The notes under the pieces were generated by a model that was given only the letters and a program-made list of their open reading frames with translations, made no database searches and was not told the origin of the DNA. Position numbers and translations under genes: made by a program. Shown here one piece after another: positions 46,215 through 55,624 of a stretch of DNA of 64,000 bases. The stretch is from Rhizobium sp. CSW-27 (GTDB taxonomy: Bacteria > Pseudomonadota > Alphaproteobacteria > Rhizobiales > Rhizobiaceae): NCBI RefSeq assembly GCF_018760785.1, contig NZ_JAHHZO010000001.1, positions 186,001 to 250,000 on the forward strand, given 5' to 3'. Within the stretch, counting starts at the first letter, position 1; the number at the start of each line of letters is the position of its first letter.

Positions 46215-47129
46215 ATGGCAACTGACACGGCATCGCCCGCACCGCAGCAGACCGGCGACACGCCGCAGGGCTTTGCCTATGCGCTGGCGGCCTATGGAAT
46301 CTGGGGCTTTCTGCCGCTTTACCTGAAGGCGCTCGGGCACATCTCCCCCTTCGAGGTACTGGCGCACCGGGTGGTCTGGTCTCTGCCCTTTGCCGCGCTG
46401 ATCCTGCTTGTGACCCGCCGCTTCGGCGATATCCGCGCCGCCCTGCATTCGCCGCGCACCATGGTGATGGCAACCGTGACCGCCAGCCTGATCACCATCA
46501 ACTGGTGCACCTATGTCTATGCCGTCGGCTCCGGTCATGCGATCGAAGGCGCGCTCGGCTACTTCATCAATCCGCTGTTCAGCATCCTGCTCGGCTCGAT
46601 CCTGCTGAAGGAACGGCTGGCGCCGGCGCAGATGGCGGCGATCGCGCTTGCCTTCGTTGCCGTCGGCATTCTCACCTGGGATGCCGGGCGCCTGCCCTGG
46701 ATCTCGCTGACGCTGACGTTCAGCTGGGGCATCTACGCGCTGTTGCGCAAGACGCTGCCGATTGGCCCCAACCAGGGCTTCTTCCTGGAGGTGGCGATCC
46801 TCAGCTTCGCCGCCCTGCCCTACATCCTGTGGCTGGAAGCCAGCGGCACCGGCCATTTCACCCACGGTACCAGCACTGATACCTGGCTGCTGGCCGCCGC
46901 CGGCATTGCAACGGCAGTGCCGCTGATGATCTATGCCAACGCGGCCAAGCTGCTGCGCCTCTCGACCATCGGCATCATGCAGTACATCACCCCGACGATC
47001 ATCTTCCTGATCGCCGTCTTCGTGTTCCACGAGCCGATGAACCCGGTGAAACTCTCGGCCTTCGTGCTGATCTGGTCGGCGCTGGCGCTCTACACCCTGT
47101 CCATGCTGAGAGCCTATCGCGCCCGCTGA
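46215..47129 (+). CDS. rarD: RarD-type EamA transporter
   Basis: DMT-superfamily permease of the RarD/chloramphenicol-sensitive branch, 304 residues with ten helices. The features GIWGFLPLYLKAL near the N terminus, TVTASLITINWCTYVYAV and the C-terminal LSTIGIMQYITPT are hallmarks of RarD. Transported substrate is unknown. It has a GGGAAAGG site upstream. It shares the divergent region 46067-46214 with the PCMT-like gene. Confidence 0.92.
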   Translation: MATDTASPAPQQTGDTPQGFAYALAAYGIWGFLPLYLKALGHISPFEVLAHRVVWSLPFAALILLVTRRFGDIRAALHSPRTMVMATVTASLITINWCTYVYAVGSGHAIEGALGYFINPLFSILLGSILLKERLAPAQMAAIALAFVAVGILTWDAGRLPWISLTLTFSWGIYALLRKTLPIGPNQGFFLEVAILSFAALPYILWLEASGTGHFTHGTSTDTWLLAAAGIATAVPLMIYANAAKLLRLSTIGIMQYITPTIIFLIAVFVFHEPMNPVKLSAFVLIWSALALYTLSMLRAYRAR

Positions 47130-47152
47130 GGCCGCACCCAAGGGACGTTCCC

Positions 47153-47482
47153 ATGCGCATGTCAGATATTCCCTTCGGCACCACCGATTGGGAGGGGATC
47201 GAGCGGACCGAACACAGTGGCGAGACCGGCAGCGCCACATGGCGCACGCAGCATTTCGGGGACATCCGTGTTCGCATGGTCGAATATACGCCAGGCTATC
47301 TCGCCGACCACTGGTGCGAGAAAGGTCACATCCTGCTCTGCCTGGAGGGAGAACTGCTGACGGAGCTTGCCGATGGCCGCAGCTTTCTGCTGACACCGGG
47401 CATGAGTTACCAGGTGGCCGATGGCGCCGAACCGCACCGGTCTTCGACGAAGACCGGTGCAAGACTGTTCATCGTCGATTAA
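47153..47482 (+). CDS. DHCW-motif cupin protein
   Basis: Small cupin-fold protein of 109 residues. The defining ADHWCEKGHIL segment (about 51-61) gives the DHCW-like metal/cupin signature, and the rest is beta-rich (LEGELLTELADGRSFLL, TPGMSYQVAD). No enzyme activity is established for the family. AAGGGAC lies about 7 nt before ATG 47153; a second ATG follows at 47159. Its 3' end overlaps the convergent LOG-family gene by four bases. Confidence 0.85.
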   Translation: MRMSDIPFGTTDWEGIERTEHSGETGSATWRTQHFGDIRVRMVEYTPGYLADHWCEKGHILLCLEGELLTELADGRSFLLTPGMSYQVADGAEPHRSSTKTGARLFIVD

Positions 47483-48084
47483 AGCTTGGCGATCACGGCC
47501 TCGTTGCCGTCATCGACGGCTTCGTCGCCCCAGGCATCCATGATGGCCGGCACGATGTCCTCCACCCGATCGATGACCAGCGGCTTGACCAGATTGGCGT
47601 TGTGGATAAAACCCTGCGCCTTCATGTGGTCGATCAGTTCCAGCATCGGGTTCCAGAAGCCGCCGACATTGGCGAACACCATCGGCTTGCCGTGCCGGCC
47701 GAGCTGCGCCCAGGTCATGATCTCGACGATCTCCTCCAGCGTGCCAATGCCGCCGGGCAGCGTCACGAAGGCATCGGCGCGTTCGAACATCTTGTGTTTG
47801 CGCTCGTGCATATCCTTGGTGATGATCAGCTCGTTCAACTGTCCGAGAGAATGGCGGGTTGCCTCCATGTCGACAAGAAATTCGGGGATGATGCCGGTCA
47901 CCTCACCGCCATGAGACAGCACGCCGGAGGCCACGGCGCCCATGATGCCCTTGGTGCCGCCGCCATAAACGAGTCGCAGACCATGGGCGGCGATGGATTT
48001 TCCCAGCGTCCGGCCTGCCGCGACATAGGCGGGATCACGGCCGGGTTGCGAGCCGCAGTAAGCACAAATGGATCGAATTGGCAC
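47479..48084 (-). CDS. LOG family protein (cytokinin riboside 5'-monophosphate phosphoribohydrolase type)
   Basis: TIGR00730/LOG-family protein of 201 residues, a Rossmann-like nucleotide-binding fold. Signature motifs are YGGGTKGIMG and the PGGIGTLEEIVEIMTW motif with the catalytic glutamate. Plant and bacterial LOG enzymes release ribose 5-phosphate from cytokinin or purine nucleotides. No ATG fits; the GTG at 48084, with CGGAG 6 nt before it, is chosen. In a rhizobium such an enzyme could act in purine salvage or cytokinin formation, which cannot be resolved by sequence. Confidence 0.88.
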   Translation of the reverse strand: MPIRSICAYCGSQPGRDPAYVAAGRTLGKSIAAHGLRLVYGGGTKGIMGAVASGVLSHGGEVTGIIPEFLVDMEATRHSLGQLNELIITKDMHERKHKMFERADAFVTLPGGIGTLEEIVEIMTWAQLGRHGKPMVFANVGGFWNPMLELIDHMKAQGFIHNANLVKPLVIDRVEDIVPAIMDAWGDEAVDDGNEAVIAKL

Positions 48085-48255
48085 AGGAATCTCCGTATTA
48101 CAGCATGGGTTCGGGCAAATCAGACGCCCGAGCCGGAAAAGTGACGGGAAATCAAGCCCCGGGCAAGCGCAAAAGGACGGCGAAACCTTGTTAACCGGGT
48201 ATGAAAGCTGTAATTCCGTAGCATGTGGCGGGTATCCGTCTGGAGAGGGAAAAGA

Positions 48256-50055
48256 ATGAAGAACCGCGCCGTCTGGCTGGCTGTTTCCGTAGTTGCGATC
48301 GCGACCCTGCTGATGGTCTTCGTCATCATGCCGCGGCTGTCGACGGATGACCAACCGGTCGGCCAGGCGATCAACAATGCCGGGCGCGAGGTGAAGGAAG
48401 CCGTGACGCAGGGCGGTGATGCCGCCCGTGCGCTGGTGGATCCGACCCCGGACAAGGCACCGGCGGCGAGCGCCGCGGGCGACCTTCTGCCGAACACCAA
48501 GCCGCCGGCCGCGCCCGCCGAGACCGCCAAAGCAGAGCGCCCCCTGATCATCCCGACCTTCGACGTGCTGCGCGTGGAAACGGACGGCTCCGCGGTGATT
48601 GCCGGCCGCGCCGAGCCGGAAGCCCGCCTCGACGTCAATGACCAGACCGAGACCGTCGCCTCGACCGGCGTCGACAAGGCCGGCGAATTCGTCGCCGTGC
48701 TGGACAAGCCGCTGGCACCGGGCGACCACCAGCTGCTGCTCAAGGCCACCACCAAGGATGGCCGCACGGTGATCTCGGAAGAAATTGCCACCGTTTCCGT
48801 GCCGCAGGCCAAGGGCGGCGAGCTGCTGGCCATGGTCACCAAGCCGGGCGAAGCCAGCCGCCTGATCACCGTTCCGAATATCAACGAGGCCGCCAAGACC
48901 GAGCGCGTCGCGCTCTCCGGGGGGGAAAGCCCCGTGCCGCCCCAGCCCTCGGCAACCGGTGCGGCTCCGGCGCCTGCCGACCCGGCCAAGGCCGCGGATG
49001 CGCCGGCCGCGCAACAGGTTGCCTCCGCTCCGGCAACTGCAGAAAAGCCCGATGCGACGCAGCCGACGGCAAAGCCCGAGCTGCAGGTCAGCGCCGTCGA
49101 GATCGAGGGCGACCGCATCTTCGTCGCCGGCATCAGCCGCGCCGGCGCCCGGCTCAAGGCCTATGCGGACGGCAAGCTGATCGGCGACGGCACGGCGGGT
49201 GGCGACGGCCATTTCGTTATCGACGGCATCATGCCCCTGTCGATCGGCGAGCATCGCATCGCCGTCGACCAGCTGGGGGCAGATGGCAAGGTTCTGGTGC
49301 GCGTCGAAGTTCCCTTCATCCGCCCGGCGGGCGACCAGGTCGCAGCCGTCGCAACGCCGCAGGCGAGCAGCACCGAGCTGACGCCGATCGATGACGGCGC
49401 CTTCGACAAGTTGCGCAACGAGGTGTCGCGCGCCTTCCAGCTGCTGCAGAACCTCTATGCCCATGGCGCGACACCAAGCGACGAACAGGTGGCAGCGGCC
49501 CGTTCCGCCACCTCCATTTCGCTGCGCTCGCTTTCCGAATACCGCCTGCCCGCCGATGCGGACGCCAATGCCAAGCTGATCGCGCAGAATACGGTAAAGG
49601 ACGCCGCCGCCGCGCTGAAGGCGCTCGATGGCCTGCCGCGCGACGTTTCCTCCGTCGGCAAGGGCCTGGGCTCAATCGGCGAGATGATTGCCCGCGCCGT
49701 CGGGCCGGTGCTGCCGAACGGCAAGGTGGCGCCGCTGCCGCCTTCCGTTGCCGAGGCACAGCTGGTGCCGGGCGCCCGCACCATTGCCCAGGCGCCGCTG
49801 ACCCAGAGCGACGCGGCCTCCGTCATCATCCGCCGCGGCGACACGCTCTGGCAGATCTCGCGGCGAGTCTATGGCCAGGGCGTGCGTTACACCACGATCT
49901 ATCTGGCCAATCAGGACCAGATCGCCAATCCGGACGTGATCCAGCCCGGCCAGATCTTTGGCGTGCCGAAGGATGCCATGCCGGATGTGGAGGCGGAAAA
50001 GATCCACCGCGACCACATGCGCAAGAGCGAACAGCCACCCCAGACGATCCGCTGA
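48256..50055 (+). CDS. LysM-domain envelope protein with N-terminal anchor
   Basis: A 599-residue protein with one N-terminal transmembrane or signal-anchor helix (about 6-27), then a long Ala/Pro-rich stretch including PEPEARLDVNDQTE-like Ig repeats: two segments, about 110-190 and 275-370, look like related beta-sandwich modules (VIAGRAEPEARL and IFVAGISRAGARL). A C-terminal LysM domain (about 518-567: VIIRRGDTLWQISRRVYGQG) should bind peptidoglycan. This fits the rhizobial LysM peptidoglycan-binding proteins. It starts at ATG 48256 after AGAGGGAAAAG. The role in the envelope is not known. Confidence 0.85.
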   Translation: MKNRAVWLAVSVVAIATLLMVFVIMPRLSTDDQPVGQAINNAGREVKEAVTQGGDAARALVDPTPDKAPAASAAGDLLPNTKPPAAPAETAKAERPLIIPTFDVLRVETDGSAVIAGRAEPEARLDVNDQTETVASTGVDKAGEFVAVLDKPLAPGDHQLLLKATTKDGRTVISEEIATVSVPQAKGGELLAMVTKPGEASRLITVPNINEAAKTERVALSGGESPVPPQPSATGAAPAPADPAKAADAPAAQQVASAPATAEKPDATQPTAKPELQVSAVEIEGDRIFVAGISRAGARLKAYADGKLIGDGTAGGDGHFVIDGIMPLSIGEHRIAVDQLGADGKVLVRVEVPFIRPAGDQVAAVATPQASSTELTPIDDGAFDKLRNEVSRAFQLLQNLYAHGATPSDEQVAAARSATSISLRSLSEYRLPADADANAKLIAQNTVKDAAAALKALDGLPRDVSSVGKGLGSIGEMIARAVGPVLPNGKVAPLPPSVAEAQLVPGARTIAQAPLTQSDAASVIIRRGDTLWQISRRVYGQGVRYTTIYLANQDQIANPDVIQPGQIFGVPKDAMPDVEAEKIHRDHMRKSEQPPQTIR

Positions 50056-50133
50056 TGCCACGCCGCAGCCCATGCTTTGCATTGCAAAGCGCGGGCGGTC
50101 GTCCTATGTGAAGGCCTCCCTCCGGAGGCATCC

Positions 50134-52020
50134 ATGGCACAGAAAAAGAAGACCGTTTCGGCGGATTCGGGCAATCCGCTCGGCACGCTCGTGAACCTCT
50201 GGCCCTATATGTGGCCAAGCGGCAGGCCGGACCTGAAGGCCCGTGTCATCTGGGCCACCGTTTTTCTGTTTGTCGCCAAATTCGTGCTGCTGGCCGTGCC
50301 CTATTTCTTCAAATGGGCAACGGACGCGCTGAACGGCAAACTGGACATGGCGGGCGTCCTTCCCGCCCTGCTGCTCGGCGCCGTGGCGCTGGTGATTGCC
50401 TATAACCTCACCCGCCTCATCCAGCTCGGCCTCAACCAGCTGCGCGATTCGCTGTTTGCCAGCGTCGGTCAGCATGCGGTGCGCCAGCTGGCCTACAAGA
50501 CCTTCGTGCACATGCACCAGCTGTCGTTGCGTTTCCATCTGGAGCGCAAGACGGGCGGTCTGTCGCGCATCATCGAGCGCGGCACCAAGGGCATCGAAAC
50601 GATCGTCCGCTTCACGATCCTCAATTCCGTGCCGACGCTGGTCGAGTTCCTGCTGACCGCCATCATCTTCTGGTATTCCTACGGCGTTTCCTATGTGCTG
50701 GTGACGGCCGTCACCGTCTGGGCGTATATCTGGTTCACGGTGAAAGCTTCCGACTGGCGCATCGCCATCCGTCGCTCGATGAATGCCAGCGACACCGAGG
50801 CCAATACCAAGGCGATCGATTCGCTCCTCAATTTCGAGACGGTCAAATATTTCGGCAACGAGGAGATGGAAGCCAAGCGCTTCGATGCCTCGATGGCGCG
50901 CTACGAAAAATCCGCGACCCAGGTCTGGACCTCGCTTGGCTGGCTGAACTTCGGCCAGGGCGTGATCTTCGGGCTGGGCACCACCGTGATGATGGTGATG
51001 TCGGCGCTTGCCGTGCAGCGCGGCGAGCAGACGATCGGCGATTTCGTTTTCGTCAACGCGCTTTTGATCCAGCTCTCCGTACCGCTCAACTTCATCGGTT
51101 TCGTCTACCGCGAAATCCGCCAGGGCCTGACCGATATCGAGCAGATGTTCGAGCTTCTCGAGGTGGAGGCCGAAGTGGTGGACAGGCCGGACGCCAGACC
51201 GCTTGCCATCGAAAACGGCCGCATCACCTTCCGCGACGTGCATTTTGCCTATGACCCAGAACGGCCGATCCTGAAGGGCGTCTCCTTCGAAGTGCCGGCC
51301 GGCAAGACGGTGGCAATCGTCGGCCCCTCGGGTGCCGGCAAATCCACCATTTCCCGCCTGCTCTACCGGTTCTACGACATCCAGTCCGGCGCCATCGAGA
51401 TCGACGGGCAGGATGTGCGCAACGTGACGCAGACGAGCCTGCGCGCCGTGATCGGCATGGTGCCGCAGGATACGGTGCTGTTCAACGACACGATTGCCTA
51501 CAACATCCGCTACGGTCGTCTGACTGCCACGGATGACGAACTGCTGGCGGCGGCCGATGTGGCGCAGATCGGCCATTTCATCACCAGCCTGCCGGATGGT
51601 TTCAAGACCATGGTCGGCGAGCGGGGCTTGAAGCTCTCCGGCGGCGAAAAACAGCGCGTGGCGATTGCCCGTACCATCCTGAAGGCACCGCCGATTCTCA
51701 TCCTCGACGAAGCGACCTCGGCGCTCGACACGACGACCGAACAGGAGATTCAGGCCGCCCTCGACGTGGTGTCGAAGAACCGCACGACGCTCGTCATCGC
51801 CCATCGCCTCTCCACCGTCATCAATGCCGACGAGATCATCGTGCTGCGCGCCGGCGAGATCGCCGAACGCGGCACGCATGCCGCCCTTCTCGAACAGAAC
51901 GGCCTCTACGCCTCGATGTGGAACCGCCAGCGCGAAGCAACACAGGCGGAAGAAAATCTGCGGAAAGTGCGCGAAAGCGACGATCTGGGCGTGGTGGTCC
52001 GCAAGGAACCGGCGGTGTGA
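50134..52020 (+). CDS. Atm1-type ABC exporter (fused permease-ATPase)
   Basis: Half-transporter with an N-terminal six-helix domain (about 30-330) and a C-terminal nucleotide-binding domain with Walker [12 protein letters not shown] (about 395), signature LSGGEKQRVAIAR and Walker B ILILDEATSALD. HLERKTGGLSRIIERGTKGIE in the first part is diagnostic of the Atm1/HMT group, which exports glutathione-linked sulfur or metal compounds. The 628-residue product starts at ATG 50134 after CTCCGGAGG. Function in iron-sulfur or heavy-metal homeostasis is inferred from the family. Confidence 0.92.
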   Translation: MAQKKKTVSADSGNPLGTLVNLWPYMWPSGRPDLKARVIWATVFLFVAKFVLLAVPYFFKWATDALNGKLDMAGVLPALLLGAVALVIAYNLTRLIQLGLNQLRDSLFASVGQHAVRQLAYKTFVHMHQLSLRFHLERKTGGLSRIIERGTKGIETIVRFTILNSVPTLVEFLLTAIIFWYSYGVSYVLVTAVTVWAYIWFTVKASDWRIAIRRSMNASDTEANTKAIDSLLNFETVKYFGNEEMEAKRFDASMARYEKSATQVWTSLGWLNFGQGVIFGLGTTVMMVMSALAVQRGEQTIGDFVFVNALLIQLSVPLNFIGFVYREIRQGLTDIEQMFELLEVEAEVVDRPDARPLAIENGRITFRDVHFAYDPERPILKGVSFEVPAGKTVAIVGPSGAGKSTISRLLYRFYDIQSGAIEIDGQDVRNVTQTSLRAVIGMVPQDTVLFNDTIAYNIRYGRLTATDDELLAAADVAQIGHFITSLPDGFKTMVGERGLKLSGGEKQRVAIARTILKAPPILILDEATSALDTTTEQEIQAALDVVSKNRTTLVIAHRLSTVINADEIIVLRAGEIAERGTHAALLEQNGLYASMWNRQREATQAEENLRKVRESDDLGVVVRKEPAV

Positions 52021-52044
52021 GCACCTTGCGCGGGGACGGCGACC

Positions 52045-52575
52045 TCAGCCGCCCCCGCCGCACCGGGCCAGAATATCGTCGACAACCTCGGCCAGCGGCC
52101 GCGTGGCATCGATGACCATGCCTTGCCGGGGAATATCTTCCCCGCTTTCATGCAGGCGCAATACGAAGTCCCGCTCTTCGGGCCTTCCGCCGAACTCATC
52201 GTCAGGCCGGTTCTCCAGCCGCTTGCGAAGCGTCTGCCGATCCACCTCGAGAACGAACACCGCATCGAACAGGTGGATGAACTGGTGAGAGTTGCGGGAG
52301 CCCCCGCAGAAGAAGGTGGCTTGATGGCTCTTGTCCGCCATCAGCGCGCGGACCTTCTCCACGGGCCACACATGATGCCTGTGCCCGAAGGTGAAGTCTG
52401 CCCTACCCTTTATGATGCTCGCCTGATCCAGGGGCTCTCCGGTCTGCGGATCGCCCTTGCAGGCCAGTTCCCGGTCGCCGTGAATGACATGAAAGCCGCG
52501 CTTCTGAAGCTCGATTGCAACAGAGGTCTTGCCCGTGCCGGACACGCCTTCGATCAGATAGTTGCTGGTTCCCAT
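52045..52575 (-). CDS. Small AAA-type P-loop kinase-like protein
   Basis: A 176-residue P-loop NTPase beginning MGTSNYLIEGVSGTGKTSVA, with Walker A GVSGTGKTS (about 10-18). Further parts (VIHGDRELA, the LEVDRQTLRKRLENR lid-like segment and VIDATRPLAEVVDDIL) follow the layout of small nucleoside/shikimate kinase-like proteins. Its substrate is unknown. It converges on the Atm1 exporter with a 24-nt gap and diverges from psd. A 204-nt gap before psd holds both promoters. Confidence 0.75.
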   Translation of the reverse strand: MGTSNYLIEGVSGTGKTSVAIELQKRGFHVIHGDRELACKGDPQTGEPLDQASIIKGRADFTFGHRHHVWPVEKVRALMADKSHQATFFCGGSRNSHQFIHLFDAVFVLEVDRQTLRKRLENRPDDEFGGRPEERDFVLRLHESGEDIPRQGMVIDATRPLAEVVDDILARCGGGG

Positions 52576-52779
52576 CTCGAATTCCCTACCGATCGAGCCG
52601 CAGATCGCTGAGGTCTATGGCAGAAGCACTTGTCAGATTTTCGGCGTCGTGATGCGGGCTGCATCCACAAGCCGGCATCTCCGCATTCCCTCCCTCGCCG
52701 GAACCGCATTGCTCCCAAATCCGTTTGCCTGTAGTCAGCTAGGTTTGAAACCAACGCTCGGCATCCTGGAGACCTCCCG

Positions 52780-53481
52780 TTGTCCAACCTGTTCGACACC
52801 ATCCGCAACACGCTCGTTCCGATCCACAAGGAAGGCTATATCTTCGTCATCGCCTTTTTCGTGGCTTCGCTGGTGCTGGGGCTCATCGCCAAGCCGCTGT
52901 TCTGGATCGGGCTCATCCTGACGCTCTGGTGCGCCTATTTCTTCCGCGATCCGGAACGGGTCGTGCCGCAGGATGACGATCTGATCATTTCGCCGGCCGA
53001 TGGACGCGTATCCTCGGTGCAGATGGTGGTGCCGCCTGCGGAACTGGAACTGGGCAACACGCCGCTGCTGCGCATTTCGGTGTTCATGAACGTGTTCGAC
53101 TGCCACGTGAACCGTGCGCCGGCCCGCGGCCGCATCTCCAGGATCGTCTATCGCCCCGGCCAGTTCGTGAATGCCGAGCTGGACAAGGCCAGCACCGACA
53201 ACGAGCGCAACGGTCTCGTGATCGAAACCAAGCATGGAAAGCTCGGCGTGGTGCAGATCGCCGGCCTCGTTGCCCGGCGCATCCTCTGCTTCGTGCACGA
53301 AAACGAGCCGGTCGATGCCGGCGAGCGCTTCGGCCTCATCCGTTTCGGTTCGCGCCTCGATATCTATGTGCCTGCGGGCGGTGAGCCGCGCGTCTCGCTC
53401 GGCCAACGCTGCGTGTGCGGTGAAACCGTGATCGCCGAATTCGGTTCGACCAAGGGCCCGACGCTCAGCCGCCGCAGCTAA
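52780..53481 (+). CDS. psd: Phosphatidylserine decarboxylase
   Basis: Pyruvoyl enzyme that converts phosphatidylserine to phosphatidylethanolamine at the inner membrane. The 233-residue form has a hydrophobic N-terminal part (about 20-48), ISPADGRV, and [17 protein letters not shown]. The self-cleavage site is the Gly-Ser in [11 protein letters not shown] (about 190). It is of the short class, as in other alphaproteobacteria. The start is TTG 52780, with CTGGAG about 10 nt upstream; no ATG fits. pssA, which supplies the substrate, follows after 18 nt. Confidence 0.93.
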   Translation: MSNLFDTIRNTLVPIHKEGYIFVIAFFVASLVLGLIAKPLFWIGLILTLWCAYFFRDPERVVPQDDDLIISPADGRVSSVQMVVPPAELELGNTPLLRISVFMNVFDCHVNRAPARGRISRIVYRPGQFVNAELDKASTDNERNGLVIETKHGKLGVVQIAGLVARRILCFVHENEPVDAGERFGLIRFGSRLDIYVPAGGEPRVSLGQRCVCGETVIAEFGSTKGPTLSRRS

Positions 53482-53499
53482 ACCAACCCGGAGAACACC

Positions 53500-54315
53500 A
53501 TGCAGCCGAACATCAGCCCGGAGCCCAGTGACGACGATGCCGCCCGCGGCCCGCGCCTTCGGGAAATCCCGCTTCGGCTGATGGTGCCGAACCTGATCAC
53601 GGTGCTGGCGATCTGCGCCGGCCTCACCGGCATCCGTCTTGCCTTCGAGAATCGGTTCGAACTGGCGGTCGCCATGGTGCTGCTCGCCGCCTTTCTGGAT
53701 GGCATCGACGGTCGCGTGGCGCGCGCCCTGAAGGCCACCTCGAAATTCGGCGTGCAGATGGATTCGCTGGCCGACATCATCAATTTCGGCGTGGCGCCGG
53801 CGCTGGTGCTTTACGTCTTCATACTCGATCAGGCCGGCTCCATCGGCTGGATTGCCGCGCTGATCTATGCGATTGCCGCCGGGCTTCGGCTTGCGCGCTT
53901 CAACGTGATGGCGGAGCGCGAATACAAGGCGAAATGGCAGAGCGAGTTCTTTGTCGGCGTTCCGGCGCCGATGGGCGCGCTCCTCGTGATGCTGCCGGTC
54001 TATCTCGGCTTCCTCGGCCTGGAAAGCGACCGCACCATTGCCTATGGCGCCACCGCCTACACCGTGCTGATCGGCTACCTGCTGGTCAGCCGCCTGCCGG
54101 TGTGGTCCGGGAAATCCGAGACCCGCGTGCGCCGCGACCTGATGCTGCCGCTGCTGCTCGGGGTCGTGCTCTATGTCGCGCTGCTGATGAGCTATACGTG
54201 GCAGGTGCTGGTGGTGACCACACTCGCCTATCTGTGCATTCTGCCCTTCAGCGCGCGCGCCTGGAAGAAGCGTTACGGCACGCTGACCATCGAAGACGAC
54301 CACGCCAACGTCTGA
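53500..54315 (+). CDS. pssA: CDP-diacylglycerol-serine O-phosphatidyltransferase
   Basis: Makes phosphatidylserine from CDP-diacylglycerol and serine, the step before psd. The CDP-alcohol phosphotransferase motif D-G-x2-A-R-x8-G-x3-D-x3-D is fully present in DGIDGRVAR followed by FGVQMDSLAD (about 68-95). About seven to eight hydrophobic segments fill the rest of 271 residues. Together psd and pssA form the phosphatidylethanolamine operon, common in rhizobia. A GGAGAACACC site precedes the ATG. Confidence 0.94.
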   Translation: MQPNISPEPSDDDAARGPRLREIPLRLMVPNLITVLAICAGLTGIRLAFENRFELAVAMVLLAAFLDGIDGRVARALKATSKFGVQMDSLADIINFGVAPALVLYVFILDQAGSIGWIAALIYAIAAGLRLARFNVMAEREYKAKWQSEFFVGVPAPMGALLVMLPVYLGFLGLESDRTIAYGATAYTVLIGYLLVSRLPVWSGKSETRVRRDLMLPLLLGVVLYVALLMSYTWQVLVVTTLAYLCILPFSARAWKKRYGTLTIEDDHANV

Positions 54316-54530
54316 CGGGCAGGCAGCGGCGCATCGCCGATGCTGCGATACAACAATAGCTTGCAACACAAACGATCTGAGTCTTTTCGACAACAGCGCG
54401 GAAATCTGCGCTGCGGATCATGTGGATCCGGCAAAAGCGCCTTGAATTCCGCCGTATTTCCGCCCTGATTTACCCTGAGAGGCGCGTCCACGCCAAATGG
54501 CAACGGATTCGCATTCTTGAGGAGATCATC

Positions 54531-54656
54531 ATGAGCCAGGAAAAGCCAGCCCCGCAACCCAAGCAGGAGTTGCATGCCCCTCTGCGCCCGCTCGGCCTGA
54601 AGGCCGTTGTCGCGGCAGCCCTGATGCTGAAGCGCAAGACGCTGAAATCCGCCTGA
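54531..54656 (+). CDS. 41-residue conserved-looking peptide
   Basis: A short frame MSQEKPAPQPKQELHAP ending LKRKTLKSA. It has a strong TTGAGGAGATCATC ribosome-binding site before ATG 54531, which is the main coding evidence. The N-terminal half is Pro/Gln-rich and polar; the C-terminal half has a short Val/Ala-rich segment (GLKAVVAAALML) flanked by basic residues, which could be amphipathic or membrane-associating. It stands alone between pssA and the convergent SRAP gene. Function unknown. Confidence 0.6.
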   Translation: MSQEKPAPQPKQELHAPLRPLGLKAVVAAALMLKRKTLKSA

Positions 54657-54703
54657 AACGGCGCTGACGCTGCGAGGCGCCCGGCCGGCGGCATCGGAAC
54701 GGA

Positions 54704-55474
54704 TCAGAACAGCGAAAGCTGGCCGCCCCCTTCAGGCGGCGCAGGTTTCTTCTTTTCCGGCAGAGCCGCCACGGGCGTTACCGGCACCTGCAGGTCCGGC
54801 CCCATGTTGGAGACCTTGTTGACGAGGTCGGACACGGGGATGGCCTCGAACAGATCCGGCTCGGCCGGTTTCAGCAGATCGGCAACGTCGCGCGGTTCGC
54901 CGACCTTGCAATCCAGCCAGCGCTCGAAATCCTCCGGCGCGATCACCACCGGCATGCGGTCATGGATCGATGCGATGGCCGCATTGGCCCGGGTGGTCAG
55001 GATGGCGGCCGTATCGACCTCGGAACCATCGGCGGAGGACCAGGTCTCCATCAGGCCGGCAAAGGCAACGATGCCGCCCCGCTTCGGGCGGATCCAGTAG
55101 GCCTGCGCCTTGGCTCCCTCCTCCTTCTGCGGGCGATGCCATTCATAAAAGCCGGAGGCCGGCACCAGCACGCGGCGATGGCGCATGGCGGCGCGGAAGG
55201 ATGCCTTTTCGGCCGCCGTCTCGGCCCGCGCATTGATCAACAGTGGAAAATCCTTCGGGTCCTTCACCCAGCCGGGCAGAAAGCCCCAGCGGGCCAGCAT
55301 CGCCTGCTGAACCGGCAGGTTGCTGCCCGGCGCCTGTCTCTCGCCGGCGCTGACGATGAGAATCGGCTGCGTCGGCGCGATGTTGTAGCGCTTCGGAAAA
55401 TCGTCGATCGAGATGACGCTGAGGAATTCGATAATATCCTCCGGCGTCGCGGTCAGGGCGTAGCGTCCACACAT
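54704..55474 (-). CDS. SOS response-associated peptidase (SRAP/YedK-like)
   Basis: HMCES/YedK-family protein that covalently shields abasic sites in single-stranded DNA through the cysteine after the initiator methionine. The start MCGRYALTAT at 55474 places Cys2 correctly; upstream in-frame starts would bury it and are rejected. NARAET (about 84), FYEWH (about 113) and a histidine in IHDRMPV complete the active site. The 256-residue length is typical, and the C-terminal Pro/Lys-rich tail ends GGGQLSLF. Confidence 0.93.
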   Translation of the reverse strand: MCGRYALTATPEDIIEFLSVISIDDFPKRYNIAPTQPILIVSAGERQAPGSNLPVQQAMLARWGFLPGWVKDPKDFPLLINARAETAAEKASFRAAMRHRRVLVPASGFYEWHRPQKEEGAKAQAYWIRPKRGGIVAFAGLMETWSSADGSEVDTAAILTTRANAAIASIHDRMPVVIAPEDFERWLDCKVGEPRDVADLLKPAEPDLFEAIPVSDLVNKVSNMGPDLQVPVTPVAALPEKKKPAPPEGGGQLSLF

Positions 55475-55624
55475 GCGGCTGTGATCGCATTGCCGGCGGA
55501 CGGGGTCAAGCATCGGAGGGTGTCTCCCGCACCAGCCCGCCGCCCGCAACAGGCCGGAAGCAGGCCGGCGAGGAGCGGCAAAAGGGCTTCGGACTTTTCC
55601 GCCACATGCGTTATGCTGGCTGCC

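Noticed and set aside
48120..49464. Long minus-strand extension of the LOG-family frame
   Set aside because: The frame is open for a further 450 codons antisense to the LysM gene. The GTG at 48084 with a good ribosome-binding site gives the normal LOG length.
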